From NCBI RefSeq assembly GCF_900113835.1, contig NZ_FOQV01000002.1, forward strand, positions 992,001-1,056,000: a stretch of DNA of 64,000 nt, in the 5' to 3' direction. The position numbers were made by a program, and so were the translations under genes. Of this stretch, positions 52,780-61,034 are shown piece by piece; the first letter of the stretch is position 1, and every line of letters starts with the position of its first letter. The stretch comes from Allobosea sp. OK403. GTDB taxonomy: Bacteria > Pseudomonadota > Alphaproteobacteria > Rhizobiales > Beijerinckiaceae. The notes beneath the pieces are model-generated. The model was not told where the DNA came from and did not search any database. It saw only the letters and a list, made by a program, of their open reading frames with translations.

Positions 52780-54083
52780 CACAGACCGACGTGAACCGCA
52801 TCGCAAGACGGCTGGTGCTGATGATCGGCGGCGAAGCGATGCAGAGCTGCTTCCATTTCGCACTCGGCATCGCGCTGATCCATGTGCTGTCGGCACATGA
52901 TTACGGCGTCTTCGCCATCGTGATGGTGATCGGCGGCGTCGGGCTCACCTATATCCGCTCCCTCACAGCGATGCCCGCCAGCATCTGGATCGGGCAGAGC
53001 CAGTCGCGCGCCGGGGCGGATGCCTATGAGGTGACCTTCGGCTCCGGCGCCACCTTGCTTTCGGCCTTGATGGCGGTTGCCATAGCCCTTGTGCTGCGTT
53101 TCTGGGCGGATCGAGGTGCGGCGATCGCCGGGGGCTGCTTCATCGGCCTGTGGTCGCTGCGCAGCCATCTGCGCACGACCTTCTTCGCGCGCGGGCGCCA
53201 GAGGATCGTCGGCTTCAGCGATCTCATCTTCACGCTCAGCGGCGCCGGCCTGGCCGGGGTCGCGCTATGGGCCGGAGGGGACCTGCTGCTGGAGGTCTTC
53301 TTCGCCCTGACAGTCGCCAATACCCTCGGTATTGCCGCGATGCTGGCGCTGTCGCGGCGGCCGTTCCGTATCAGCTACGGGCCCAAGATGCGCCGACGCT
53401 ATGCCCGGCTCTGGCGGCAACTCAGCTGGTCCGGCGTGAGCGTGACCACGACGAATCTGCAGGGACAGGGCATCGCCCTCCTGGTGACGGCCATCGCAGG
53501 CCCTGCCGCCTATGCCCCCATCGCCGCGGTGCTGACGCTGTTTGTGCCGCTGCGCGTCGCCGCCACCGCGCTAGTGAACCTGATGCAGCCGGAACTGGCG
53601 TCGCTGCTGGCACAGAGCGAGGACGAAAGGGTCTGGCGCCAGGTCAAGATCTGGGCGGCAATCATGGGCACGGGCGGCTTCGCCTATGGGGCCGCCATGA
53701 CCACCCTCCTGCCGATGATCAAGTCCCAGGCGTTCGAGGGAACGCCCGTGCATCTGATCGGCATCTTCGCCTGGGCGATTCACTCCGTGACCATGCTCTA
53801 TGTGATGCCGCGTATCGTGCTGGAGGCGATGACAGCCTTCCGCACGGTGGCGCTCATCACCACGGTCGCGGCCATCATCAGCATAGCCTGCATCACGCTC
53901 CTGCTTTTCCTGGCGCCAGTGGCCTGGGCGCTGGCAGGTGCTGCGATCTCGGAAATCATCGTTCTCGCCGCTTCCTGGATCGTCGTGCGCCGACGGTTGC
54001 ACGGTATGTCCGAGGGCAGTTCGCTCGCCTTCACGCACAGGCAGCAGCCCGAGGCCGCGCCCTTGACGTCTCCTGGATCCTGA
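52776..54083 (+). CDS. Wzx-type polysaccharide flippase
   Basis: A 435-residue membrane protein with about twelve hydrophobic segments, in the MOP/Wzx exporter family (LSAHDYGVFAIVMVIGGVGL, YAPIAAVLTLFVPLRVAATA). It should flip undecaprenyl-linked repeat units across the inner membrane for the Wzy-like polymerase. It is translationally coupled to the preceding glycosyltransferase. The final ~30 residues are polar and cytoplasmic. Confidence 0.88.
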   Translation: MTQTDVNRIARRLVLMIGGEAMQSCFHFALGIALIHVLSAHDYGVFAIVMVIGGVGLTYIRSLTAMPASIWIGQSQSRAGADAYEVTFGSGATLLSALMAVAIALVLRFWADRGAAIAGGCFIGLWSLRSHLRTTFFARGRQRIVGFSDLIFTLSGAGLAGVALWAGGDLLLEVFFALTVANTLGIAAMLALSRRPFRISYGPKMRRRYARLWRQLSWSGVSVTTTNLQGQGIALLVTAIAGPAAYAPIAAVLTLFVPLRVAATALVNLMQPELASLLAQSEDERVWRQVKIWAAIMGTGGFAYGAAMTTLLPMIKSQAFEGTPVHLIGIFAWAIHSVTMLYVMPRIVLEAMTAFRTVALITTVAAIISIACITLLLFLAPVAWALAGAAISEIIVLAASWIVVRRRLHGMSEGSSLAFTHRQQPEAAPLTSPGS

Positions 54084-54119
54084 AGGCGGACCCCACCCAC
54101 GGATGAGAGGATAGCCTCG

Positions 54120-55394
54120 ATGATCATCGCATCTTCCAATGTGGCGGCCGGGCCCTCGCTTGTCCCGGCTCTCCATCTCATACCCGTGGCACCATCGCTT
54201 GAGCGAAGCGTGCCACGGAGCTTCCTGGCGCGTCTCCACACCAGCCTGCAAGCAGTGAAGCCACTCTGGCAGGCCATGCAGCGCGACGGCACCTGCACCG
54301 CCTATCAGCGCTTCGATTGGGTCAGCACCATCGCGCGTCATCTTGTCCCGCGGCGCGGCGCCGAGCCTTTGATCGTGGAGGTGATCGACGCCGTCACGCA
54401 GCGCCCCACCATGCTGCTGCCGCTGATCCGCTATCGCCGGCCCAGCCACAAGGTCATCGAATGGCTGAGCTGCGGCGTCTGCGATTACGCGGCCCCGCTC
54501 CTCGCCCCGGGCCTTGCACTGACCGCAAAGGAGGCTGCCGCCGCATGGGCTGCGGCGCGGACCGTATTGCCGCCGGCCGATATGCTGCGTGTGAGGGGAA
54601 TTCCGCGGCACGTCTTCGGAGTTGCAAATCCCCTCGCGAACCTTGCCCAGGCCCGCCGCTCGTCGCTCGTCTCGACCGGCATCGCGCTTGACGGCGATCC
54701 CGAGACCTTGCTGCAGCGCAAATGCAACCCTGCCTTCGTGCGTGATTTCGGTAAGGCCAGCCGCCGCCTGGAGCGGCGCGGCGAGCTGCGTTTCGTCGAG
54801 GCGCAGACGCCGGCGGAGGTCGAGGAGATCTTCACCGCGCTGCTGGCGCAGCGCCTGGCGCGGTTCCGCAAGCTCGGGCGCTTCGACCTTCTCACCCAGC
54901 CGGCCGCCGTCGCCTTTCACCGCGATGCTGCGATGCAGGGTCTCAAGGGCGGCCCCGTCCGCCTTTTCGGACTCCGGGTCGGCGATGAATGGGTCGCCAC
55001 CTGCTATGTCCTCGTTCATCACGGCGCTCTGCAGGGTCTTCTCCTCGCCATGGCGGAGGACTCGTGGCGCCGGTGCACGCCCGGCCTGCAGATCGTCGCC
55101 CGGGCCATGATCTGGGCCAGCCAGCAGGGCCTCGACTACTACGACATGTCGGTCGGTTCGCTGCACTACAAGAAGGACATTGGCGGGCGGGAAATGCCGC
55201 TCTTCGAGATCGACGAGGCCCTGACGCTGCGCGGCCGGATTCTGCTCGCCGGGCTTCGCCAGGCCGACGCCGGCAAGGCTTGGCTGCAGGCGCATCCAAG
55301 GACCTTCGAACAATTGCGCGCCGGCCGCCGGACCCTGCGCCGAACGAAGCAAAGGCTCGAAGCTCTGCTCCCGGGCAAGGAGGCTCGGCTATGA
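54120..55394 (+). CDS. CelD/BioF2-like GNAT acyltransferase
   Basis: A 424-residue protein with a GNAT-fold (BioF2/CelD, FemAB-like) acyltransferase domain at about 180-360: RKCNPAFVRDFGKASRRLER, ALLAQRLARFRKLGRFD and YDMSVGSLHYKKDIGG. Such proteins occur in polysaccharide and cellulose loci and may acylate the sugar chain or its lipid-linked unit. No membrane segment is present, so it is probably cytosolic. The start has GAGAGG 10 bases upstream. It is coupled with the following gene by an ATGA overlap. Confidence 0.82.
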   Translation: MIIASSNVAAGPSLVPALHLIPVAPSLERSVPRSFLARLHTSLQAVKPLWQAMQRDGTCTAYQRFDWVSTIARHLVPRRGAEPLIVEVIDAVTQRPTMLLPLIRYRRPSHKVIEWLSCGVCDYAAPLLAPGLALTAKEAAAAWAAARTVLPPADMLRVRGIPRHVFGVANPLANLAQARRSSLVSTGIALDGDPETLLQRKCNPAFVRDFGKASRRLERRGELRFVEAQTPAEVEEIFTALLAQRLARFRKLGRFDLLTQPAAVAFHRDAAMQGLKGGPVRLFGLRVGDEWVATCYVLVHHGALQGLLLAMAEDSWRRCTPGLQIVARAMIWASQQGLDYYDMSVGSLHYKKDIGGREMPLFEIDEALTLRGRILLAGLRQADAGKAWLQAHPRTFEQLRAGRRTLRRTKQRLEALLPGKEARL

Positions 55395-56638
55395 CGTCCC
55401 TTCAGGCATCAGACATGGCGCACCCCGCCTCGGCCAGGGCGACGTCCGCTCCCGGCGACAGCAACGATCATCCTGCAGCCTTGGTAGCGTCCGCCGCGGG
55501 CGGACGCGTCCTGCCCAACGGGTTGGTCCGCCCGCTGGAGAGCCGCGATCTGGAGCAGGTAGCGACCCTGTTCCTCAAGACGTTCCGGCGCAAGCGGAAG
55601 GCCTCCCAAGCCCAAAGCGCGATCGAGGAGGCCGCCGGCTATATGCGCCAGCTCTATCTGGAGGGACCCGGCAGCGAAGGCGGCGCCGGCTCGCTGGTGC
55701 GGGTCGATGCGCAAGGCGACATCGTCGGCTTCCTCGGCATCCTGAAGAACAGCTACACCCTCGACGGGCAGGCCCTCAGCGCCGGCGTGATCAGCACCCT
55801 GATGGCGGCAGACGAGCATGTCGCCGGGCCCGTCGGCCCGCAATTGGTACGCGCCCTCAATCAGAGCCCGTTCGATCTGGTCTTCGCCGACTCGGCCAAC
55901 CGCGCCTCGCTCGCCCTCTCCCGCCCGCTGAAATACGAATTGCTGCCGCTCAACTGCCTGGAATGGGCCTGCGTTTTCCGGCCGAGCGCCCTGCTGGTGC
56001 ATAAGATGCAGCAGAAATGGCCGCTGACGCCGGCGGCCATCCTGGCGCCGATGGCGCATGTCGCCGACTTCGCCGCCGGCCGGGTCCTGCGCTCCCGGCG
56101 CAAACGCTCGGCACCCGGGCGATGGCAGGACGAGGCCATAGACGCCGCAGCCTTCGCCGAGATCGCACCGACCTTCCTCGACGCGTTTCGCCTGCGCCCG
56201 GTCTGGGCTCGCCCTGAGCTCGACTGGCTCCTGGGTCAGGCGGCGCAGAGGCGCAACAGCGGGCCGCTGAATTTCCGGGTCGTACGGGACGGTTCCGATG
56301 CGCCGATCGGCTGCTATGCCTTCTATGCCGAGAAGCACGGCGTGGCGCGCGTCCTGCAGGTGCTCGCCCGAGACGGGCGCTGGGGCGCCGTCATAGACTG
56401 CCTGAGGCAAACCACAGAGGAGATGGGCTGCATCGGCGTGCACGGCGCAGCGCAGCCGAGCATGATGCCGCATCTCTACGCCCATCCCGGCCTATTCTTC
56501 TACTATGCCGGGGGCACCATGGTCCGTTCCGCCAACAAGGATGTCATCCAGGCGGTTCGCGACAACAGGGCCCTGATCGGCGGCCTTGCCGGCGACCGAT
56601 GGACACGCCTGGGTACCGACGAGTTCGGCTCGGCTTAA
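55391..56638 (+). CDS. GNAT-like acyltransferase of the polysaccharide locus
   Basis: A 415-residue cytosolic protein. The N-terminal half has GNAT features (VRPLESRDLEQVATLFLKTF, LVRVDAQGDIVGFLGILKN, AGVISTLMAADEHVAGPVG), while the rest (PIGCYAFYAEKHGVARVLQV) suggests a second GNAT-like fold. It is the last gene of the locus and could add acetyl or other acyl groups. I do not recognise a closer relative. Confidence 0.7.
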   Translation: MTSLQASDMAHPASARATSAPGDSNDHPAALVASAAGGRVLPNGLVRPLESRDLEQVATLFLKTFRRKRKASQAQSAIEEAAGYMRQLYLEGPGSEGGAGSLVRVDAQGDIVGFLGILKNSYTLDGQALSAGVISTLMAADEHVAGPVGPQLVRALNQSPFDLVFADSANRASLALSRPLKYELLPLNCLEWACVFRPSALLVHKMQQKWPLTPAAILAPMAHVADFAAGRVLRSRRKRSAPGRWQDEAIDAAAFAEIAPTFLDAFRLRPVWARPELDWLLGQAAQRRNSGPLNFRVVRDGSDAPIGCYAFYAEKHGVARVLQVLARDGRWGAVIDCLRQTTEEMGCIGVHGAAQPSMMPHLYAHPGLFFYYAGGTMVRSANKDVIQAVRDNRALIGGLAGDRWTRLGTDEFGSA

Positions 56639-56690
56639 GCCGCGCCGGAGATCGCAAAGGTCACCGCGTCGAGATCCAACAAGCGCGTCA

Positions 56691-57050
56691 TCACGCAGCC
56701 GGCGCTCCGAACACGAAGCGTACGGCCACATTGAGCGCGAATGGCAGCACGGACATATGGGTCTCGCCGGGAAGGAACTGGAATTCCGCTAGGAGGTTCG
56801 CGGCGCGCGCAAGCCGTTCCGCCATCGCCCGCGCATTGTCGACGATGCGGCTGTCCGCGAAGCCCTTGATGCGCTTTTCCAGGTCAGTCGCGCCTGTCTG
56901 GAACAGCGCGAGCGCCTGCTCATACTCGCCCGCCTGCAGGAGCACGCGTCCAGGCGGCTCTATCTTACGACGCGCCAGGAAACGCTCCGCCTCGGCGACG
57001 ATGCCCGCCCCCTCCCACCAGATCGCCGGGCTCTCAGATGAGAGACCAAT
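56691..57050 (-). pseudogene. C-terminal remnant of an IroE/Fes-like esterase
   Basis: The minus-strand frame is open for 120 codons from a TGA at 57051 but has no plausible start. It reads SPAIWWEGAGIVAEAERFLA, DNARAMAERLARAANLLAEF and PGETHMSVLPFALNVAVRF, the second half of the alpha/beta-hydrolase esterase family (about 280 residues) that cleaves siderophore or other esters, including its catalytic-His-type HMSV motif. The N-terminal nucleophile half is missing. The break lies near a 13-bp inverted repeat at 57054. Confidence 0.7.
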
Positions 57051-57053
57051 TCA

Positions 57054-57092
57054 GATTTCAGATGGGATCACGTGATGACCCCATCTGAAATC
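57054..57092. repeat. Nested inverted repeat at the pseudogene break
   Basis: GATTTCAGATGGG and CCCATCTGAAATC are perfect 13-bp arms around a 13-base loop that itself contains the palindrome ATCACGTGAT. It lies between the esterase remnant and the M24 gene end. It may be the M24 terminator or the scar of a deletion; no T-run follows on the minus strand. Confidence 0.6.
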
Positions 57093-57161
57093 ATCCGGCT
57101 CTAGGCGATCAGGGGATGACCGGAGCCCCATACCGGGGCCCAGTCACCCATCTCCGCGCAT

Positions 57162-58373
57162 TCAGGCTTCGTAGCCGAAGGGATCGTCCACGGAATGGGC
57201 GGGCTTGGTGAACCAATGGGCCCCGTCCTCGGCCATGTAGATGATGTCCTCGAGGCGCACGCCGAACTCGCCATAGATGCAGATCATCGGCTCGTCGGAG
57301 AAGCACATTCCAACCTGGAGTGGCGTCTTATTGCCCTTCACCATGAAGGATTCCTCATGCACGTCGAGGCCGAGCCCATGGCCGGTGCGATGCGGCAAGC
57401 CCGGCACCTTGTAGCCCGGGCCGAAGCCCGCCGCCTCGATGACGCCGCGCGCCGCCGCATCCACCGCCTCGCAGGGCGCACCCAGGACAGCCGCATCGAA
57501 CGCCGCGAGCTGCGCCCGCTTCTCCAGGTTCCAGATCTCGCGCTGGCGCGGGTTGGCCTCGCCGAAGACATAGGTGCGGGTGATGTCGGAGCGATAGCCG
57601 CCGACCTTGGTGCCCATGTCGATCAGCACCATGTCGCCCTCCTGCAGCGTCTGCTCATAGGGCACGCCATGGGGATAGGCCGTCGCCTCGCCGAACTGGG
57701 CGGCGCCGCTGGTCCAGCTCATGCCGAGCTTGCGATGCGCCTGGTCGAGGAACAGCTTGACCTGAGCGGTGGTGACGCCGACCTGCAGCGCCCGGGCCGC
57801 CGCCCGGTGGACCTCCATGGTGATGTCCATGGCGTGTTGGATCAGAGCGATCTCGGCGGCCGACTTCAACTGCCGGCAGGCTGCGGTGATCACATTGCCG
57901 TGGCTGAAGGAGAAGCGGTTGCCAGCCTTGCGCAGCCCGTCGACGATATAGAACGGCGTATGCGGATCGAGCGCGACCTGGCCGCTCTCATAGCCCAGAC
58001 TGCGGATGGTCTCGATCACCAGCTCCGTCGGGTCCTCATGCTCCTCCCAGCAGCGCACCTCCTCACCGAAGCGCATCAATTCCCGCGTCTTCGGCTCCTC
58101 GAAGGTCGGGCTGAGATAGACGATCTCGCCCTCGGCCGGGATGACCGCACCATGCAGGCGCTCGGACAAGGCGAGCTGGATGCCGGTGAAGTAGGCAAGG
58201 CTCGTGGAGGTATCGAGATAGAGCGCCTGGAGACCCTGTTCGCGCAGCAGGGCCTGCGCCTTGGCGATGCGAGCCTTGAACTCGGTCACTGCGATCGGCT
58301 CGATGCCATCCGTCATCGGCTTCAACTTGGCGAGCTCGGCCTCGAAGCTCGATCCGCCCACTCCGATCGTCAT
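57162..58373 (-). CDS. M24 family Xaa-Pro peptidase
   Basis: A 403-residue creatinase/prolidase-type metallopeptidase. The N-terminal creatinase domain (RIAKAQALLREQGLQALYL, YFTGIQLALSERLHGAVI) is followed by the pita-bread fold with metal ligands in VLIDMGTKVGG, YRSDITRTYVF, HRTGHGLGLDVHEE, CFSDEPMICIYG and VRLEDIIYM. It hydrolyses Xaa-Pro or a related amide. No signal peptide, so cytosolic. It is divergent from a gamma-glutamyltransferase, and together they may process gamma-glutamyl peptides (inference). Confidence 0.95.
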   Translation of the reverse strand: MTIGVGGSSFEAELAKLKPMTDGIEPIAVTEFKARIAKAQALLREQGLQALYLDTSTSLAYFTGIQLALSERLHGAVIPAEGEIVYLSPTFEEPKTRELMRFGEEVRCWEEHEDPTELVIETIRSLGYESGQVALDPHTPFYIVDGLRKAGNRFSFSHGNVITAACRQLKSAAEIALIQHAMDITMEVHRAAARALQVGVTTAQVKLFLDQAHRKLGMSWTSGAAQFGEATAYPHGVPYEQTLQEGDMVLIDMGTKVGGYRSDITRTYVFGEANPRQREIWNLEKRAQLAAFDAAVLGAPCEAVDAAARGVIEAAGFGPGYKVPGLPHRTGHGLGLDVHEESFMVKGNKTPLQVGMCFSDEPMICIYGEFGVRLEDIIYMAEDGAHWFTKPAHSVDDPFGYEA

Positions 58374-58504
58374 AGGTCATGTCCTCATTCGTCTGGTCGC
58401 AAAGCATTGGACCGATCAATCGCTGGTGGCGGTGGCAACACCGAAGCGACCGATCGGAGCGGCGAAGGCTTGTTATGCACCGCATCCACGGGAAACGGCA
58501 CCTG

Positions 58505-58526
58505 CGCTGTCAGCTGAAAGCGCATG
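58505..58526. promoter_or_regulatory. 22-bp near-perfect palindromic operator between M24 and ggt
   Basis: TGCGCT and AGCGCA outer arms enclose the palindrome TCAGCTGA with a single mismatched pair in the whole 22 bases. It lies in the 259-base divergent gap, 106 bases before ggt. A dimeric regulator controlling both genes is likely; the TetR-type gene at 60273 is one candidate. Confidence 0.55.
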
Positions 58527-58632
58527 CGGATTTGCGGGTGGCGGACAGCAAGCCGACGCGCGATGCTGCCTCTTCCAGAACGACGGTCGCTGGCTCAGGG
58601 CGACCATGCGCGGCGGAACCGGGGAGACATAG

Positions 58633-60240
58633 ATGCGCGGCATGATCGTAGCGGCCCAGCCGGAAGCTGCCGAAGCCGGCGCGGACATCCTGCGCCGGGG
58701 CGGCAACGCCATCGACGCCGCCATCGCCTGCGCCTTCAGCCAGGGCGTGGTCGATCCGCAGATGTGCGGGATCGGCGGGTTCGGCGCGATGCAGATCAGC
58801 ATGCCGAAACGCGGCGTGCACACCGTGCTCGAATTCCTGGCGCTGGCGCCACTCGCAGCCACGCCCGAGATGTGGGCCGACCGTTTCGTCGGCCAGACCC
58901 GCGACGGCTTCGTCTTCCTGCTCAGCGACCACGCCAACGAGCTCGGCCATCTCGCGGCCGGCACGCCGGGCAACGTCAAAGGTTACACCGAGGCCCTGTC
59001 GCGCTTCGGCACGATGGAGCTCAGGGACGTCATGGCGCCAGCGATCCGGCAGGCACGCGACGGTTTCACGATCCGCCCCTATGTCCACTACTACTGGACG
59101 ATCGACCAGCGCAGCACCGGCCAGATCAACACCGAGGACAAGCTCCGCCACAGCGAGACCGGGCGCGCGATCTATTTCCACCCCGACGGCACGCTGAAGC
59201 GCCCCGGCGACGTTATCACCAATCCCGACCTCGCCCGCACGCTGGAGCGCATCGCCGCCGCCGGCCCTGAGATCTTCTACACCGGCGCGATCGCCGAGGA
59301 GATCGCCGCCGATATGGCAGCGCAAGGCGGGCTCCTGACGAAGCGCGATCTCGCCGAGTACAAGGTGCGCGAGAAGCAGCCCGTCTGGGGCGCCTATCGC
59401 GGCCTGCGCATCGCCGGCAACCCGCCCGCAGCGGGCGGCGTCTCGCTGATCGAGCTCATGCATATCCTGCAGGAGTTCGAGATCGGCGCCCTCGAGCACA
59501 ACAGCGCCGAGCATATCGCGATCCTCGCCGAGGCGATGAAGTGGATGACGATCGACCGCGACGCCCATATCGGCGATCCCGACTTCGTCGATGTGCCGAT
59601 CGACAGGCTGCTCTCACAGGCCCATGCCGCCGGCCATGCCGACGCGATCCGGTCGGGTGAGAAGGCGCGCGTGGCGCGCTCGGAATTGTCCAGGGATCCG
59701 CCGGACACCACGGTCGTCTGCGTCATGGACGAAGAGGGCAATGCGGTGACGCTGACCCACACCCTCGGCCAGCCCTCTGGCGGCATCCCCCCCGGCCTGG
59801 GCTTCATGTATAATGGCTCAATGAGCGGTTTCGACCCCCGCCCCGGCCGCGCCGGCTCGATCGCTCCCGGCAAGGCCCGCGGCAGCGCCATGGCGCCGAC
59901 GATCATGTTCAAGGACGAGAAGCCGATCATCGCCATCGGCGCGCCAGGCGGCACCTTCATCGTACCCGCCATCGCCCAGGCGCTGAGCAACGTCATCGAT
60001 TTCGGAATGAGCATGTCCGAGGCGGTTGCCGCGCCGCGCATCGTCTGCCTGAGCGACACGATCGACGTCTCCAACCGCATCGAACGCCGCGTCACCGCCG
60101 CCTTGGAAGCCAAAGGCTACGCCATAAGCCGGTCCTACCAGTCCTTCGCCTTCGGCGCGCCGCATGGCATCCGCGCGGAGGAGGCGAGCTGGTCGGGCGG
60201 CGCCGATCCGCAGCGCGACGGCATGGCCCTGAAGGTCTGA
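58633..60240 (+). CDS. ggt: Gamma-glutamyltransferase family protein, no signal peptide
   Basis: A 535-residue Ntn-hydrolase that transfers or hydrolyses gamma-glutamyl groups after self-cleavage. The predicted nucleophile and cleavage point is T359 in PDTTVVCVMDEEGNAV. Other landmarks are DPQMCGIGGFGAMQI, PPAAGGVSLIELMHILQEFE and MAPTIMFKDEKPIIAIGAPG. Classical GGT is periplasmic, but this protein starts directly in the enzyme fold (RGMIVAAQPEAAEAGADILR), so it is cytosolic. GGGGAG precedes the ATG. A cephalosporin-acylase-like or oxamate-amidohydrolase-like specificity cannot be excluded. Confidence 0.92.
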   Translation: MRGMIVAAQPEAAEAGADILRRGGNAIDAAIACAFSQGVVDPQMCGIGGFGAMQISMPKRGVHTVLEFLALAPLAATPEMWADRFVGQTRDGFVFLLSDHANELGHLAAGTPGNVKGYTEALSRFGTMELRDVMAPAIRQARDGFTIRPYVHYYWTIDQRSTGQINTEDKLRHSETGRAIYFHPDGTLKRPGDVITNPDLARTLERIAAAGPEIFYTGAIAEEIAADMAAQGGLLTKRDLAEYKVREKQPVWGAYRGLRIAGNPPAAGGVSLIELMHILQEFEIGALEHNSAEHIAILAEAMKWMTIDRDAHIGDPDFVDVPIDRLLSQAHAAGHADAIRSGEKARVARSELSRDPPDTTVVCVMDEEGNAVTLTHTLGQPSGGIPPGLGFMYNGSMSGFDPRPGRAGSIAPGKARGSAMAPTIMFKDEKPIIAIGAPGGTFIVPAIAQALSNVIDFGMSMSEAVAAPRIVCLSDTIDVSNRIERRVTAALEAKGYAISRSYQSFAFGAPHGIRAEEASWSGGADPQRDGMALKV

Positions 60241-60272
60241 CGCTGGCGCGCGCCTGGCATGCGCTGCGCACT

Positions 60273-60944
60273 TCAGCGACGGGCGACGCCGTTGACGAAG
60301 ATGTCGATGCACATTCGCAGATAGGCGCGGCGCTCCTCGCGCGAGCCCCACTCGCCATGGTGACGCCGGCGCGCGAACACGCCGAACACCATATCCATCA
60401 GCATCTGCGCGGCCTTGGCCGGATCGGCGAGCGCGATGAGACCGCGCTCCACCTGACGCATCAGCCATTCCGCGAGAAGGCGACGCGATGCCTCGGCGCC
60501 GTCGCGCAGGATCAAGAGCTCGATCTCGGGAAACCGGGTCGATTCCGTAATGACGAGACGAATGAACGCGATGCGCTCGCGATCGGCGGCCTCGTCGATA
60601 TCGATCCTGAAGATCGCTTCGAGGGCCTCGGCCACGGGCAGATCTTCATCGTCGGGGCGCGGCAGATCCAGCATCGACTGCCGGTGCAGGATGACGACTG
60701 CCGTGAACAGGTCGGTCTTGCCGGGGAAGAGGCGATAGAGCGTCCGCTTCGAAATGCGGCAACGCGCCGCGACGAGATCCATCGTCGTGCCGGCATAGCC
60801 GACCTCGAGGAAAGCATCCCTGGCATGGGCCACGATCATCGCGCGCACAGCCTCGTCGGCCATGGTTTTCGGGCGCCCGCGCACGGGCGTTCCCTTGGCG
60901 GCCGCCGCCGCGTCCTCACATGTTATCGTCTGCCCCTGCGCCAT
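60273..60944 (-). CDS. TetR-family repressor
   Basis: A 223-residue regulator. The N-terminal helix-turn-helix reads ARDAFLEVGYAGTTMDLVAA followed by CRISKRTLYRLFPGKTDLFT, and the C-terminal ligand domain has an AefR/TetR_C_7-like look. It is divergent from the RND efflux genes across 90 bases, the classical arrangement of AcrR/MexZ-type repressors, and most likely binds the palindrome at 60999. Confidence 0.94.
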   Translation of the reverse strand: MAQGQTITCEDAAAAAKGTPVRGRPKTMADEAVRAMIVAHARDAFLEVGYAGTTMDLVAARCRISKRTLYRLFPGKTDLFTAVVILHRQSMLDLPRPDDEDLPVAEALEAIFRIDIDEAADRERIAFIRLVITESTRFPEIELLILRDGAEASRRLLAEWLMRQVERGLIALADPAKAAQMLMDMVFGVFARRRHHGEWGSREERRAYLRMCIDIFVNGVARR

Positions 60945-60973
60945 GTGTTTCCCCTTATTTCACCTCCATGCGA

Positions 60974-61010
60974 TTGACAGCGGAAGATTGCAAGCCATAA
61001 GGGTACTCTT
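60974..61010 (+). promoter_or_regulatory. Promoter with overlapping palindromic operator for the efflux operon
   Basis: TTGACA (60974-60979) and CATAAG (60996-61001) are 16 bases apart and form a good sigma-70 type promoter toward the efflux genes. AAGGGTACTCTT (60999-61010), a palindrome around GTAC with one mismatched pair, overlaps the -10 box and the transcription start, as expected for repression by the TetR protein. Confidence 0.55.
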
Positions 61011-61034
61011 AAGTTTCCAAAATAGGGTGATGCC

